DNA from: Trichosporon coremiiforme
Taxonomy: Eukaryota > Basidiomycota > Tremellomycetes > Trichosporonales > Trichosporonaceae
Length of the DNA: 64,000 nucleotides
Direction of reading: 5' to 3'
Assembly (NCBI GenBank): GCA_039545355.1
Contig: BCJJ01000022.1
Coordinates: 62,001-126,000, forward strand
Shown: one piece after another, positions 29,092 to 41,236 of the stretch
Position numbering within the stretch: the stretch's first letter is position 1
Layout: every line of letters begins with the position of its first letter
Notes under the pieces: generated by a model
Seen by the model: only the letters and a program-made list of their open reading frames with translations
Told to the model about the DNA's origin: nothing
The model's database searches: none
Made by a program: the position numbers and the translations under genes

Positions 29092-31494
29092 TCACTCCTC
29101 CTTCACCTCTGCCCCATTGGCAGATTTCGCCTCGACCTCGGGCTGGTTCCACACGAACCGCCGCTCGGTGACGTGCACCTCCCGCTCCTCGCGCACAGTC
29201 TGTCCGAGACCGTTCTTGAAGGTGCGGCTCTTGCTTTGCTTGTGCGTTGCGGTTAGACGCTCCGCGCGGGCATCGACACCTCCTAACGGGGCGTGGACGA
29301 CCTGGCTCGTCTTCGCGATCGTCGGTTCGTGCTCGGTCCACGGTCTGAAGTTAGCTACGCCAGATGCCGGCCAGCTTACGCATTGCTCTCCGCGGGTTTG
29401 AGGAGTTTGAGTCCCTCGCCCGTCTTGCTCTTCGACTGGGTCTTGCCCTTCTTCCGTCCATAGATCTGCACCTCGGCCAGATCCTCGCTGAGGTCGGGCA
29501 GCTCGTCCTCGACTCTCCACTTCAACTCGTGGGCAAGACTGAGCGGCTCGGGGATGTCAGACGGGATACGGCCGTGGATCATCTTGCGGATCTTGTCATC
29601 TGTCTCCTCGTTTCCCATGCGTTTCACCTGGTCGATGAGGAATTGCGCGAGTACCCTCAGCCCGCGCAGGACGTGTTCACTGGGAATCTTTGCGGTATGC
29701 TTCCCGTTCGCGGCTGCCGGCCGGTATCGCCGCGCGGCGCGCAGGTTCTCGACATGCCGCGTCGCGACGTGCCAGCACAGCGTATCGAAGTAAGGGAAAC
29801 GGAACCGTTGCGGTACTTTTGTGTCGATCTCGATCTGGCGGAGGCGGAGTTGCGTTGGGATGTCGTAGCTGTGCACGAAGTTGCCGCCGAAGACTATCGA
29901 GTCCACTGGAGTGAAGACGGCGTGAATGTAACCGGCTGGGATGATCCTGAAGGTCAGCTCGAGCGGTGTACCAAGGAGCTCACATCGTGTCGCCCGCTAC
30001 GAGTGTGACTTTTCGCACCTCGTCGCAGAGATCGGGCAGCCAGGTCGTCGACTGGAGCTCGTGAGACCCGGACCCTGCACTGTCAGTTTTAACCCCAGAG
30101 TTCAAAACTCACACTGCGCGTAGGCGGCGAGGTTCGCCTCGGTCGGTCGAATGAAGAAGAACACCTGTGGTTAGCTGAGGCTAACGGCAGATAAGCTTAC
30201 CTTCGAACCAGTGTGGATGTGGTAGTATACTGAACTGGCCGCAAAGTCGACGTGCCAATCCGTCCACGAGTCCTTGGTTCCCATCTGAAAGTTAGCAAGC
30301 GGAGATGTTCTAACTCACCAAGCAGTACAGCTGCACTTTGGGCCACTCGCTCTTCGCCTTGCCCTTCATGTCGTGTCCGTTCTGAGTCGAGTTGGCAGCC
30401 CGCATCGCCTCCTCCTTCCCGCCCGGAAAGGGCCAGTAGTTCTCCACCCAGTCGATGTCGCTGACAATACTCGGCGGGCGCACCTGCTTCGCGAGCTCGG
30501 TCTCGGAGATCTCGAGTGATATGATGTTGTACACCTTGCTCGAGCCTGGTTCGCCAGATTGCCTCGCGCGGATGTAATCGGCCCATTTATGCAGTGGCCA
30601 TTGCGAGGACTGTTGCGTGTTGACGTCTGACAGTCAGCTCTTTCTCCAATGAGCGCCGAAACTTACCGATAACATCTACCATCTTGTTCGGCCCGACGAG
30701 GCGAGAAACATCATCGACCGTCAAGCTCGGACCAGGGACCTCTCCACCCATGGAGGAAAGGCCACCGTTCTCCGGACGGACGACGAGTGGCTCCCGCGTT
30801 GGACCGTAGAACAATGTTGGTGGCAGTTCGTTGACTGTCTCACCTTCCAGCCACGGACGCCGCAGGAGTTCTCCGGGTACGCGAGGGAAATTGTCTGGCT
30901 TGATGACACGGCCATGTTTCTTCGGGTCCTTGATCAGGTCGATCCAGCCCTTGGTCGGCGTCGCATTGTGGTGGTGCATGTTCCAGTAGTCGGGACGCTC
31001 GAGAGCCGCCTTGCGTTTCGGGCGGCCTTCTGCTGCGGCGTCATGGCTGGTGGAGGTTGAGGCTTGGCTGCCTTCCATTGATAGCCTTGCTCGTTTTGTC
31101 AGGGATGCTACGCCAGAGGGTCGTTTCCGGCGCTTCAGAGTCGTGACGAGGGGTTTCTTCCCCGCTGCATCTGCTGACGCCGCAATGCACTCCGGGCAGT
31201 ACCTGAGGTCAGTTGTGGGTTGTACGAGGCAACTCGCCATTTCGATACTGGGTCGGTCCAGTCAAACCAAGGACCAGCATCTCCCAAAGCCAGCATCTGC
31301 TCCTTCAGATCCAGAGGTATTGTAATCTCAACATGCGTTGGTGACTTGGCAACGCATACGGAATGGAGCCATTTGTCGCACTTGGAGCAAGCGATCCACT
31401 CGAGATCGTCGGCGGAGTTGGCTGAGGTGGAGGAAGGTTTGACGGGCGGGCCTGTGGAAGCGCAGAGGTCACAAGTTTCTGGCTCGTCGGCCAT
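29092..31494 (-). CDS. JHD1: JmjC histone demethylase Jhd1/KDM2 type (PHD + JmjC)
   Basis: Fe(II)/2-oxoglutarate dioxygenase that removes methyl groups from H3K36. Eight exons (31494-31238, 31202-30667, 30626-30319, 30284-30201, 30164-30113, 30074-29984, 29946-29380, 29344-29092) give 715 aa. An N-terminal PHD finger (7-95) has [16 protein letters not shown] and YCPEC, as in yeast Jhd1. The JmjC core includes [36 protein letters not shown] and [21 protein letters not shown]. The iron ligands are H378, D380 and H451 ([11 protein letters not shown]). The first intron (31203-31237) is a GC-AG intron with donor GCGAGT: splicing there restores SKWYCPEC, whereas a GT donor does not. It shares a 277 bp divergent promoter with the Ufo1-like gene. 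Confidence 0.93.
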
Positions 31495-31771
31495 GTCGAA
31501 CGCGAGGATTGGCGCGGACGTTGTGCTCTTGTGACTAGGTGGGGACTGGGCGACGATGATCGGTGATCCAAGGACCTGGATCTCGTGAAGGGGTCGGCAA
31601 TAACAACGGCACGGAGCCTAATTCACAAGTGCGTCATGGCCGTCAAAGTCGAGAGCGATTTGAGGATTCCATCTTCCTTCGTCTCTGTCTCTACCACGCC
31701 AAGTCAACGCAACGCAACGCAGCACTGTTACACGGTGCCCCTCGATATCAACGCCCTCCTCTCCCATTTAT
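31495..31771. promoter_or_regulatory. Divergent promoter JHD1 / UFO1-like
   Basis: 277 bp between divergent start codons. It includes three consecutive AACGC units (about 31705-31720). No TATA box seen close to either start. Confidence 0.4.
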
Positions 31772-34693
31772 ATGAGTTCCACACCTCCTGCCTCTGAAAT
31801 CGAAAACACACAACCCTCACAAGCACCACCGATCGAGACTGAGTACAACTCCGAAGATGACCTCTACCCCGACGTTCCGTCCTCTGCAGCGAACGCTCGC
31901 CCCGCTCGCAGCAAGAAAACCCCAAAGAAGGGATTGAAGCATCCGCTGTCGAGAGGCAAGGCGAAAGATAGCTCTGACGAGGAAGACACGACCGGTGGCC
32001 ATTGGTAGGTTTGAATTGCCGACCTTAAGGAACGTGCAAAGCCGATCGCTGACATCACGTTTACAGCTACCTCCTGGACCTTCCTTCCGATGTCCTCCAC
32101 CTGCTCCTGGTCCGTCTTCCGCCTCGCAGCCTCTTGCAGCTGGGGGCTACCTGCAAGCTGCTCAACGAGATGCTAGAGAGTGAGGCTGTATGGCGCCGCT
32201 GCTACATCAACCGCTTCTTGTACGATGGGGCGGCCAGCTCCAATCGTGAGAGAGACGAGATCCGCGTTCTCGTGCAAGGCTGCAAGGGTGTTGGCGGTCG
32301 CGGATGGAAGAAGGAAGCTCTGTCCCGCGAGGCTATGATCGAGTGAGGTTATCTGGACGCGAGGGAAACTGACACCCAGGCGCTGGACGGCTTCCAAAGC
32401 TCCGAATCTCGTCCACATGCCCATGGTCGTGATGGTGCACTCAATGTCGCTGTCCTATCCTCCGAACCTCACCTCCAAGCGCGGCGTCCCAGGAAAGGTG
32501 TCGGGTGGCTCTGGATCCGGCGCTGCCTCGCCTTCCCCATCGACACCCACCCCGGGTCAAAAGCTCTCGCACCGCCAGAAGTACGAAGCGATGATTGCCA
32601 TCTCTACCCGCCCTCCACCAGTTCTCTACAGTGCAGGGATGGAAGTTGGGGCTCTTGTGAAGAGTGACCCGATTACGGGTAAAGTTTCGAAAGGCTTCTG
32701 GGGTCCGGGTCCCGATGGTGAGCATCGTTAGTTGTCGCAATGCTGACATCAGCAAACTTCCACTTGCGTCCTCACTGGAATCCCACCCCTCAGCCTTCGG
32801 CCATCTTCATGCCGAAGCGTTCCCAGACTCACATCCTGTGGGGTCTCATTACCGGGCTGACTGTTCACACCACGATCCAGTCACGATCTCACGCCACGCA
32901 CGGCGGCCGCGCTACCTCGGACAATGTGACCTCGGCGATCGACGACATGCATGAGGGCGCGATTGTGTCTATTCATCAGCCAGAGTCAACGGGTACCGAT
33001 CCTCTGAAGTGGGTCACTGGTGGTGACGACGGCCGACTGAAGTACTGGCGCCTCAACCCTGGTACTGGACGAAGTGGGAAGAAGAGCGCAACAGATATTC
33101 CGGCGACGATCACCTGCGTCTTCTCGTCTGAGCCTGTGGAGGAGCCGATCGTTGAACGCGTGGAGGAGAGCCGTCTCCGACAGATGGCACACCCGGACGC
33201 CATCATCAAGGTCGCATGCGACGTGGAGAAAGACGTCGTCTGCGGTGTCACCGATGACGGTGACCTCCGGCTGTGGTTTGACGCGTCAACCGCTCCTCGC
33301 GAAGTTCGCGTGGACGTCGGATCGGAACGAGAGCTGGGCGGAGTGCGACAGCTGGAGCTCTTCTGCCGCGAAACGAGGGACGGACTGGTGGCTTCCGCCT
33401 TGATCCACCATCGCAAGAACGCCATGTTCGCTCGCTACGACATCTCTCTGAACGGCAACGGCAAGGAGACGATTAGGACGGTGTTCTACAGCACACCGGC
33501 TGAGGCGCCCCTTACCGCCATCAGTGCTAATCTCCTTCCTGTGCCGAGCATTTCGAAGCCTCCCAAGGCTGAGCAGAGCATGTTCGCTCGTATCATCACC
33601 CCAGCGTCCGCGTCTGCGAGCGCTTCGGGGGTTACTTCACCCCTGCTGTCGCCGGACCCCGAGCCGAAGAAGACACAAGACGAGCCCCACTTTGGCGGCT
33701 TCATCATGGGCGGCGACAACGACGGATACGCGTACATCTGGGAGTGGGACGGCGTGCCGTATAACGATGTCATTCAGCCGATGAGGAGCTGGCAAGCTGC
33801 TGAAGGACGTGTCACCGCTGTCGAATACTCTTGCGGCATTGCTGCCACTGGAAGGTAAGATGGTCTCTCCGCATGAGGAAACTGACATCAGCTACGACGG
33901 ACATGTAGATGTGTTCGATCCCCTGCCATTGGAGCCTGAGCGCTTGCGCTCCTTCCGCCCTCCTGGACACCTTCGCCCTGGAGACCTGATGGTCGCGCAG
34001 AGCGACGAATATCGCGCCCGCTACCACAACACGAATCAGATTCTGCTAGACAACGACCTCGTCATCGCTGCCATTGGCAGGAGTGTTATGTCATGGCGCT
34101 CGGGGACGGGCAAGGGCCGTCAGAGCGGCAAAGACGGTGCTGGTCGCAAGGGCGGTAATAAGAGTCACCACGAAGGCGGCGGTGGACCGGGCAAGGGACA
34201 ACTGCGCGGCACCAGAGCTCTTGGTGAGTTACCTGTGCAGCTTTGGAATGATTTAGCTAATACCGCAGACTTGCGTGACCTCCACGACGACGCGGCGGAC
34301 AGCCACTATGAAATCCAGGAGGAGAATGAGGTGTTCCGCCCCCAGACAACGGAGGAGGATGCGCAGCGTGCGGCCATGCAGAACCTGGGTCTGGAGGACG
34401 GCGATGCCGCGCTCGAGTACGCCCTGATGATGTCGCAACAAGAGAGCGAGACCCCTGCACCGCAGCCTTCCTCCGACTATGACCACAGCGGTGGCGACGA
34501 GGACGCCGACCTGCAGTACGCCCTGATGCTGTCGCAGCAGGAGGCGGATGCTGAAGCGGCGCGTCAAGCGCAGCCTGCCGTTCCGGAACCAGTGCAGTAC
34601 AACGAAGACGAAGAAGACGCCGACCTGCAGTATGCGCTCATGCTGTCGCGGCAAGAGGCGGAGCAGGCCGAGGCGGAGCGTGGGGACCACTAG
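31772..34693 (+). CDS. UFO1: F-box/WD40 protein with three C-terminal ubiquitin-interacting motifs (Ufo1-like)
   Basis: Predicted substrate receptor of an SCF ubiquitin ligase. Exons 31772-32004, 32067-32342, 32380-32717, 32753-33854, 33892-34223 and 34269-34693 give 901 aa. The N-terminal ~75 residues are acidic and Ser-rich. The F-box (about 79-128) reads LPSDVLHLLLVRLPPRSLLQLGATCKLL and VWRRCYINRF. WD40-like repeats follow (IVSIHQP...WVTGGDDGRLKYWRL, GFIMGGDNDGYAYIWEWD, SYDGHVDVFDPL). At the C-terminus three near-identical units (about 802, 837 and 874), ALEYALMMSQQE, DLQYALMLSQQE and DLQYALMLSRQE, fit the UIM consensus. F-box plus WD40 plus three UIMs is the arrangement of S. cerevisiae Ufo1. 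The last intron (34224-34268, 45 bp) is stop-free and 3n. Confidence 0.88.
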
Positions 34694-37600
34694 ACGACTG
34701 GATAGTATGCAACCCTTCCCGGAACGCCCATGCTGATCACCATGGCGCTCGAGCTCGGGGTCTGGACTCACTTCGGAACTGACCTGCAGCTGCCCCTCGG
34801 CGCTGCCTATCTCGTGGGCAGATCCTTAGGCGCGGAGCAATTTTGGGGGTATCCCAGCCACCTCCGCGCTCATGAGTTGCGCAAGCTTGGAATCATGGGG
34901 ACATGAGCACCCGCGTGCGACTGAATTGCGCTTGATGCAGAGATGCATGTGTGTCGTCAGCTCTACTGTCAGTTGGGAGGCGAAAGGAAGGAGAAGATCC
35001 GGAACCAAAGGTCAACCAAGGAGAGACTTCAGGTGTGAAGACTTCCTCATGGCGATTCCTGATCTAGTTCTTGGGAACAGCACACTGGACGGGGCAAGTG
35101 CACGGAGAATGTCTTAAACTGTGAAGGCAGAACGGAATCCCAAAACAATGTCTCCGGTCGCGCGTTGTGTGTGTGTAGGATGCAGGAGAAGGGAAGAGAC
35201 CGCTCATGGGACAGACTGGCCAGGTTCCTCGGACACGCACCACCGGGGCCAGGTCCCGGTGCCAGCGGATGCTGGTGTACCCGACCTCACAACTTGTCCG
35301 ACAGCTCTGTCTCCGGTCTATCATCAACCGTTGTTAGGAGTTCCATAGTCGTGGGGAAGCAGTTCGGTCCACTGGACTCTGTTGTGGCGTCATGCAAGCC
35401 TGGACAACGCCACGGGTCATGAGGAGCGCAGGGTGCGGGATATGCATGGATGCGTCTTCTCGTACACCTTCGCACCTCCGTACCTGCACTACCTTCCTCT
35501 TCCATGGGTTGTGTGCAGTGCAGAAGTTATCATGGAAGACATGGAGGCAAGGAGACAGCAGAAAGAGGGCGCACCCCCTCGACAATTCAAATAGACCTTG
35601 GGCCGGTCCGTCTCCTGATATCGCCACTATGGATGGTCGCTTGCCATGCGAGTGTCAGGTCGAACTCAGGACGAGGCGCAGAGACGCACGGACAGTGGGC
35701 TTCTGGCGGTCTGTGGCTGGCCAGCTGCCTTGCACGCCTGGACTCACTCCCTTGCCCGACCAATGCTATCTCCTGCTTTCTTAGTCCCATTGACGTCGCT
35801 TGATCTCAACTGAACGAGCCGATGCACGGTGCAGAAGACACACCGACACGCTCCTAATTGAATGCGCAGACGCGTCGAAGAGGGATGGGGTCCTGACCGT
35901 GTCGGACCCCTGCTCCGCCAATCGTCCTCCGCCCTCCCTAACCCCTTCCCAAGCTCCAGCATAAGACCGCTCTGCGCATGCTATCGCGCATGCTATCTCT
36001 CAAGGCAGTCGCTGTCTCGCTCTCTGGCAACCAGGCAGACAGACAAGGGGCGATGGGGGACAAGCTCTGCAACCCAACCCGGGCACTCTTCATCCCTATC
36101 TTCGGGGACTGGTAATGTCTCAGGACCCTTTGATGTTCCGGCATAACTGGAGTATAAAGCTGCCAGCATGTCAGAGCCCGTTCGCTATGGTACTGCAGAG
36201 GTCCCCAAGGGGGAGCGCTGCGCTGCACTGTTTCTAACCCAAACGAAAACCATCAGTCCGCCAGGAGCAAGCCTGGAGCTTCAGACCTCCAGAGCTCGAG
36301 GCCAGGGGCTTAGCCGGAAGCACGGCAAGCGTTGCCCCTGGTCTTCCCCCTTCCAACCCCTGGCTTTCCGGCCCCCTGCGACGTTTCCCTCTTTCTTCCT
36401 CCTTCCACCATTTCTTCTCATTTTCTCAGCTAAATTCTAACGCTGCTAGTTCTGAACCGCTTCCAGGTTTCTCCACTTCTGCGCAGAAGCAGACACAGGG
36501 GCTTTCCCCCGAGCTCTGTTCCGGAAAGGTTCGCTCCCAAACAGCCCCCCTGGCACCGATGCCCTTCCCAGTCTCTCCTAGCCCATCGGCCTGGGGGCTG
36601 CAGCCAGCTGAACTATCTGCCTCCCTTTCCTCTCGTTCCCTTCGCCCCAGGCTGCACCTTCGACATGTCTCTCGGCTCAGTCTGGCTTGCGTACGTCACT
36701 GCCCACTCTCGCTCTCGTTCTCTCCAATCTCTGGGCTGCAGTGAAGAGGAAAGGGGGAAGAAAGGGCACCGGGCGGCTCGGGAACAAGGCACGCCCGGCC
36801 TATCCTGACTGACTGCGCGCCGCACGATGACCCGCCGGGGGGATTCGTTGGACCACGTCGCAAGACCCACCGCACCATCACCCGCGAGGAAGCCACACCT
36901 TGACTGAACTGGTAATGTTCGCTCCGAGGGCTCCGAGGCTTCCGAGAGTTTCGAGAGATTGCGCACATCACATCACCATCAACGTCGATGACAGAGTTTG
37001 GTTGCTAGCGTCGTGTCCCCCCGCTCATTCTTTGGGCACGGCAGCAGAGTGTATTGCCTCTTCAATCGGACGTCCAGGAGGGTTAAGGTACTGATTACGA
37101 TCGCGTGTTTGGGAGTTTATTGCTCATTCTCCGTGTCTTCCTTACCAGTGTGTTGCTGTCTCCATGGGTTCCGTTCTCTGACTGCGACTCGAACTGCACC
37201 GTTAAAGGGGAATCGGGGCGTGGGAGAGGGGCCAGAGAAGGAGGTACGCCAGCCATCAATGACAAAAGCAGTTGGGGAGTACCGTCCTTGCCCGCTTACA
37301 GCAAGGGCGTTGACTGGCGCGTGCCGGATTACAGCATGTGCCCCTCCATGGCCTCGCGTGGTCTTGCGGTAGTCTCGTGCTTTCACCCCTCTCGGTTCTT
37401 TTCAATGCGGCCTACAGGATAAGACGAGGGGATGCGATAGGCCAGTCCTCACCTTTGGAGGGATTTCTTTGTCGCTAGCTTGTTGAGTGCTCGTCTGTCG
37501 TCTCTCGCAGCGTGAAGAGCATGGAGAGTCTCTCTGCTAGCGGATGGAGGGTTGAATTGTCTCGTCGCGGGTAGCGGAACGGTGGTTTGGACCCTGACCC

Positions 37601-38314
37601 TGCAGGCACGCCCAGGCACGGGCAGGTCATGTTTGAGCAGCCAGGAGGGATGGAGGGAAGGAGAGGGCAGGCGGAGGCAAATCGCGCTTGACTTGTTGTT
37701 GCTATACCTGGCGCTGTGTGTGAGCTCTGTGCTGACACTCACCGTAGCGACGCTTCCTAAACCTTGGTCAACCTTGGTCCGGGGGGGAAGACAAGACACT
37801 ACTCGACTCTGCTCCTCCTCGAACAATGACCACACCCCAGTCCTAGCATCCTACTCCAGTCCTGGCTAGCTTCAACCTCTCTGCTCTATACGACAGAGTC
37901 GGCCTTGTGCCTTCCCCCCCGCCCCGCCGCTCACACCCAACAACATCATCTACCTTTACGCGCATCCTGACACATCCTTGACAACATCTCTACTTCAGCT
38001 GGAACACCCTCCCGACCTCTTCCCCGGCCTCTTACGTTTGTCTTGCCGGACCCCTTGCACCACCCTCACACCTCCCTTGCTCCTCACTCCGACCACTGTC
38101 CTGCACGGCCTGAGCCTCCGAGTCTTCCATAATAACGCTTTCCCCCCTCTCCCTACTCTGAACCCTGTGTCTTCCCTCGTCTCCGTCTGGCCGCGCTGCA
38201 AGCTCGCAGCGGTCTCTTCGCCTGCCTGCCCGCCTGCCAGCCTGGCTCGACCTCGACCTGCGCATCACATAGCAGATCCTATATTTCGCCTAGAGCCACT
38301 CCAACACGTAAACG
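34694..38314. other. 3.6 kb gene-free region before the GCNA-like gene
   Basis: The largest gap in the window. I found no ORF with coding character, no tRNA-like fold and no transposon motif. 36330-36620 and 37850-38310 are strongly pyrimidine-rich; the latter runs straight into the GCNA-like start and is probably its leader. A TATAAAG at about 36152-36158 could be a promoter element of an unannotated transcript. Confidence 0.4.
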
Positions 38315-40990
38315 ATGACCGATCCCTCCTCTACTAGACGACGGCACAAGGGACTCGCCGTGTCCTTCGCCGACACGGATCCTGCATCTGTCACTTCGTC
38401 TTCATCTGCAAACAACACTCCGTCCAATCCCCCGTCACTCTGTGCCAGCGACAACACCCGCGGTCGCTCCTCGCGCACCTCCCACGCTCAGCGTAAACAC
38501 CGCCAGCCGCGCTCTTCCTCGTCCTCGACTGCGAGCGATATTGATCTCAGCGACAAACTCGCAGGCTCCGTGGCCGCGACAACCGCCATGAACTCCGTCG
38601 CAGGACCTTCAGAGGAGAAGCGGTGGAGTGTGCCGTATGATGCGTCTGACGTCGACGAGGTCCAGGTGCATGTCCACACGCCGGCGCGCAGACACGGGCG
38701 AGGCTCGCCGTCGCCGTCTCGACGAGGTGAGTACAGCCCGTAACAGCAACCAGCCTTTTGCAACCATTACGGAAGCGCTAACTGTTTGCAGATCTGCCCC
38801 GCCTCGACTTCTCGCGCACCAGTACACCACTGCGCGCCAAGGCGTTTGCGTCGACGCCACTGAAGAGCGCACTCGCATCTAGCACATCTTCGTCGTCAAC
38901 AGTCTCTCCCATTCCCCGTGACAGCTTCCACCATCGCGACACACTGTATGCCGAGGACGATAGCCCGGGCAAGATGGACCGGCCAGGGCGGCAAATTAGT
39001 CTGAACGGTTTAGACTTTTTCGATGCTGCGGAACTTGAGAAGGTTGCAAACATTGACGCGACCGAGGGTCTTGAAACACTGGCCGAAGCGGAGGAACCGC
39101 CAAGCGCCATCGACATTCTGCGCACCGCCGACATGAACCGGAGCGCGGCGCCCGCCATGGGAACACCGCCGTCACAACCGTACCGCCCGCGGTCGTTCGT
39201 TCGTGGCTTACCACGAAGTGGCAGCGAAAGCAGCTTCGTGTCCGCCCTCAGCGTCAAGGGTGTGCTGTGCCGCGCAGAGGCGTCGTACACAGACGTTCTG
39301 GACGCTTACACTGCCGACACTGAGGGTGAGGACGAGGGCGTGCCAGAAAACGACACCGGGTACGAGTCGCAGGGAGACGCGGACGCCGTTGACCTTACGT
39401 TAGACTTGTGAGCTCCCGCCACTCCAGATCGAGCTGACAATTCAGCGATGGGCTGTCAATTGTCACCAACAGGAGCGCTAAGAACATCGTTGATCTGTCT
39501 GACCCGCCGCGCACACCACGCGCTGTTAGCGCTGGTTTCGCAGAGGCCATGAGGTGAGCCAAGTTAGAACGTGAGTAAGCTGACGTCCCAGTGCCCACGC
39601 CTCTTCTTCTTCCAGCTCTCCGCCAACAACTGTACCGAGTGTGCCGGGGACGCCAGTGCAGGAGCTGAATGAGATCTCTGACTCGGACGACTGGGTTCCA
39701 CAAGCGCCACGATCGGTCCGAAGGCGCCGGATCATGGACTCGGACGACGAGGCGCCGCTACCGGAGCCTAAGACCATTTCGCAGGTGTTGATTCTGAGCG
39801 ACGGCGACTCGCCTCTCCAGACGCGGACACGGCTCCGAACGCCTGATGTCGGGCAGCGAAGGAATCGATTGATGGGAACACCGGCGGCGTTGCAGAAACT
39901 GCTGGATCTGGACGCGAGCGACGGCGAGGAGGACTCGTTCGAGACAGCTCCAGTCGGCGACGACTCGTACGGTTCGCTGAAGGACTTCATCGTCGACGAC
40001 GATGATGCCAGCGATTACAGCGAGAACGAGTGCATCGACCTCCGACCCGGATCACGGGCCTCGCCGATCGAGCTGATGGACTCGGACGAGGACGACGACA
40101 CGGGGATCATCAGCTACTCTCCGACGCCTGGACCGTTAGCTCTGCCAGACATTGGCGCGCTGAACCTTGACGACAGCGATGACGAGGCGATCCTGGCTCC
40201 GCGAAAACAGATTGTTCCCCCGCCACGCGCGAGCTCGACACAGTGGTCAAAGAAGGAGTGGACGTCTCGGCGGGAAGTCATTGCGAACAATCTGTTCGCC
40301 GAGCTCGACGCCAAGGTCTTCGACTCGCGGCTGGGCGCCAAGGGTGCCGGAGCTTACGTCGAGTGGAACAACCGCCTCTTGACCACGGCGGGCACCGCGC
40401 ACAAGTCCCGCACCGGAGCGGGATACAGCTACAAGATCAAGCTCAGCGACAAGGTGTGCACTGGTGAGGCGCAGATTGCCTCGACCCTCGCGCACGAGAT
40501 GTGCCACCTCGCTTGCTGGATTATCAGCAACGAGCACAAGTCGCCACACGGGCGAGTGTTCAAGAGCTGGGGCGCCAAGGTCATGCGCTACCGCCCCGAT
40601 ATCGAGGTCACAACGCGGCACTCGTACGAGATCGAGTACAAGTTTGAGTGGGAGTGCAGCAACGCCGTGTGCGGCAAGGTCTACCGCCGACACAGCAAGA
40701 GCATTGACCCGACGCGCCAAGTCTGCGGCTCCTGTAAGGGCCGCCTCGTGCCCAGATTCCAGACGACAACGTCCCCCTTCCAGGTCTACCTCAAGAACAA
40801 CATGTCACTTGCTAAGAGTGCCCTGTCAGGCGCGTCGCACGGAGACGTTATGCGCGCGCTGTCGAAGAGGTGGGCCGACGCGGGCGGTGCAAGCGAGGAG
40901 GAGCACGTGCAGTACTGGCGCTACGCGGCGAGTGCGGCCAGCGGAGCGAGCGGCGCGAGTTTCGGGGTCGGCACGCCAGTCCGAGCATAA
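38315..40990 (+). CDS. GCNA: GCNA/ACRC-type SprT-like metalloprotease with acidic disordered N-terminus
   Basis: GCNA proteins protect genomes by removing DNA-protein crosslinks marked with SUMO. Exons 38315-38726, 38792-39407, 39446-39553 and 39592-40990 give 844 aa. About 600 residues are Ser/Asp/Glu-rich and disordered. The SprT-like domain begins near WSKKEWTSRREVIANNLFAELD, with the zinc-protease motif HEMCH at 680-684. A zinc ribbon (CSNAVC and CGSC) and an HMG-like tail (SPFQVYLKNNMSLAK...SHGDVMRALSKRWADAG) follow, which is the GCNA rather than Spartan or Wss1 order. The disordered part holds hydrophobic-acidic patches that look like SUMO-interacting motifs: VDLTLDF (337), IVDLSD (357), VLILSD (444) and CIDL (about 526). 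Confidence 0.9.
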
Positions 40991-41236
40991 GTCGAGCATA
41001 GCGGGAGCGGGCTCCCGGACAATTACATTTATAATCCCAATCCTGTCATATACGCGAAATGTATCAGTTGCTACCATCTCATGTCGGCGCAGTGGGGTCG
41101 TGGGTTCGCGGCGTCGGGTGAGACAGGATGCAGCGCCGCTGATCGCCGAGCCAGGCACGGCGCATCCCATCCCTCCACCCAGTTCGGACCAAATATTCGA
41201 GAACCCCGCTCGGCGTTCGTCATCACACAAACAACC

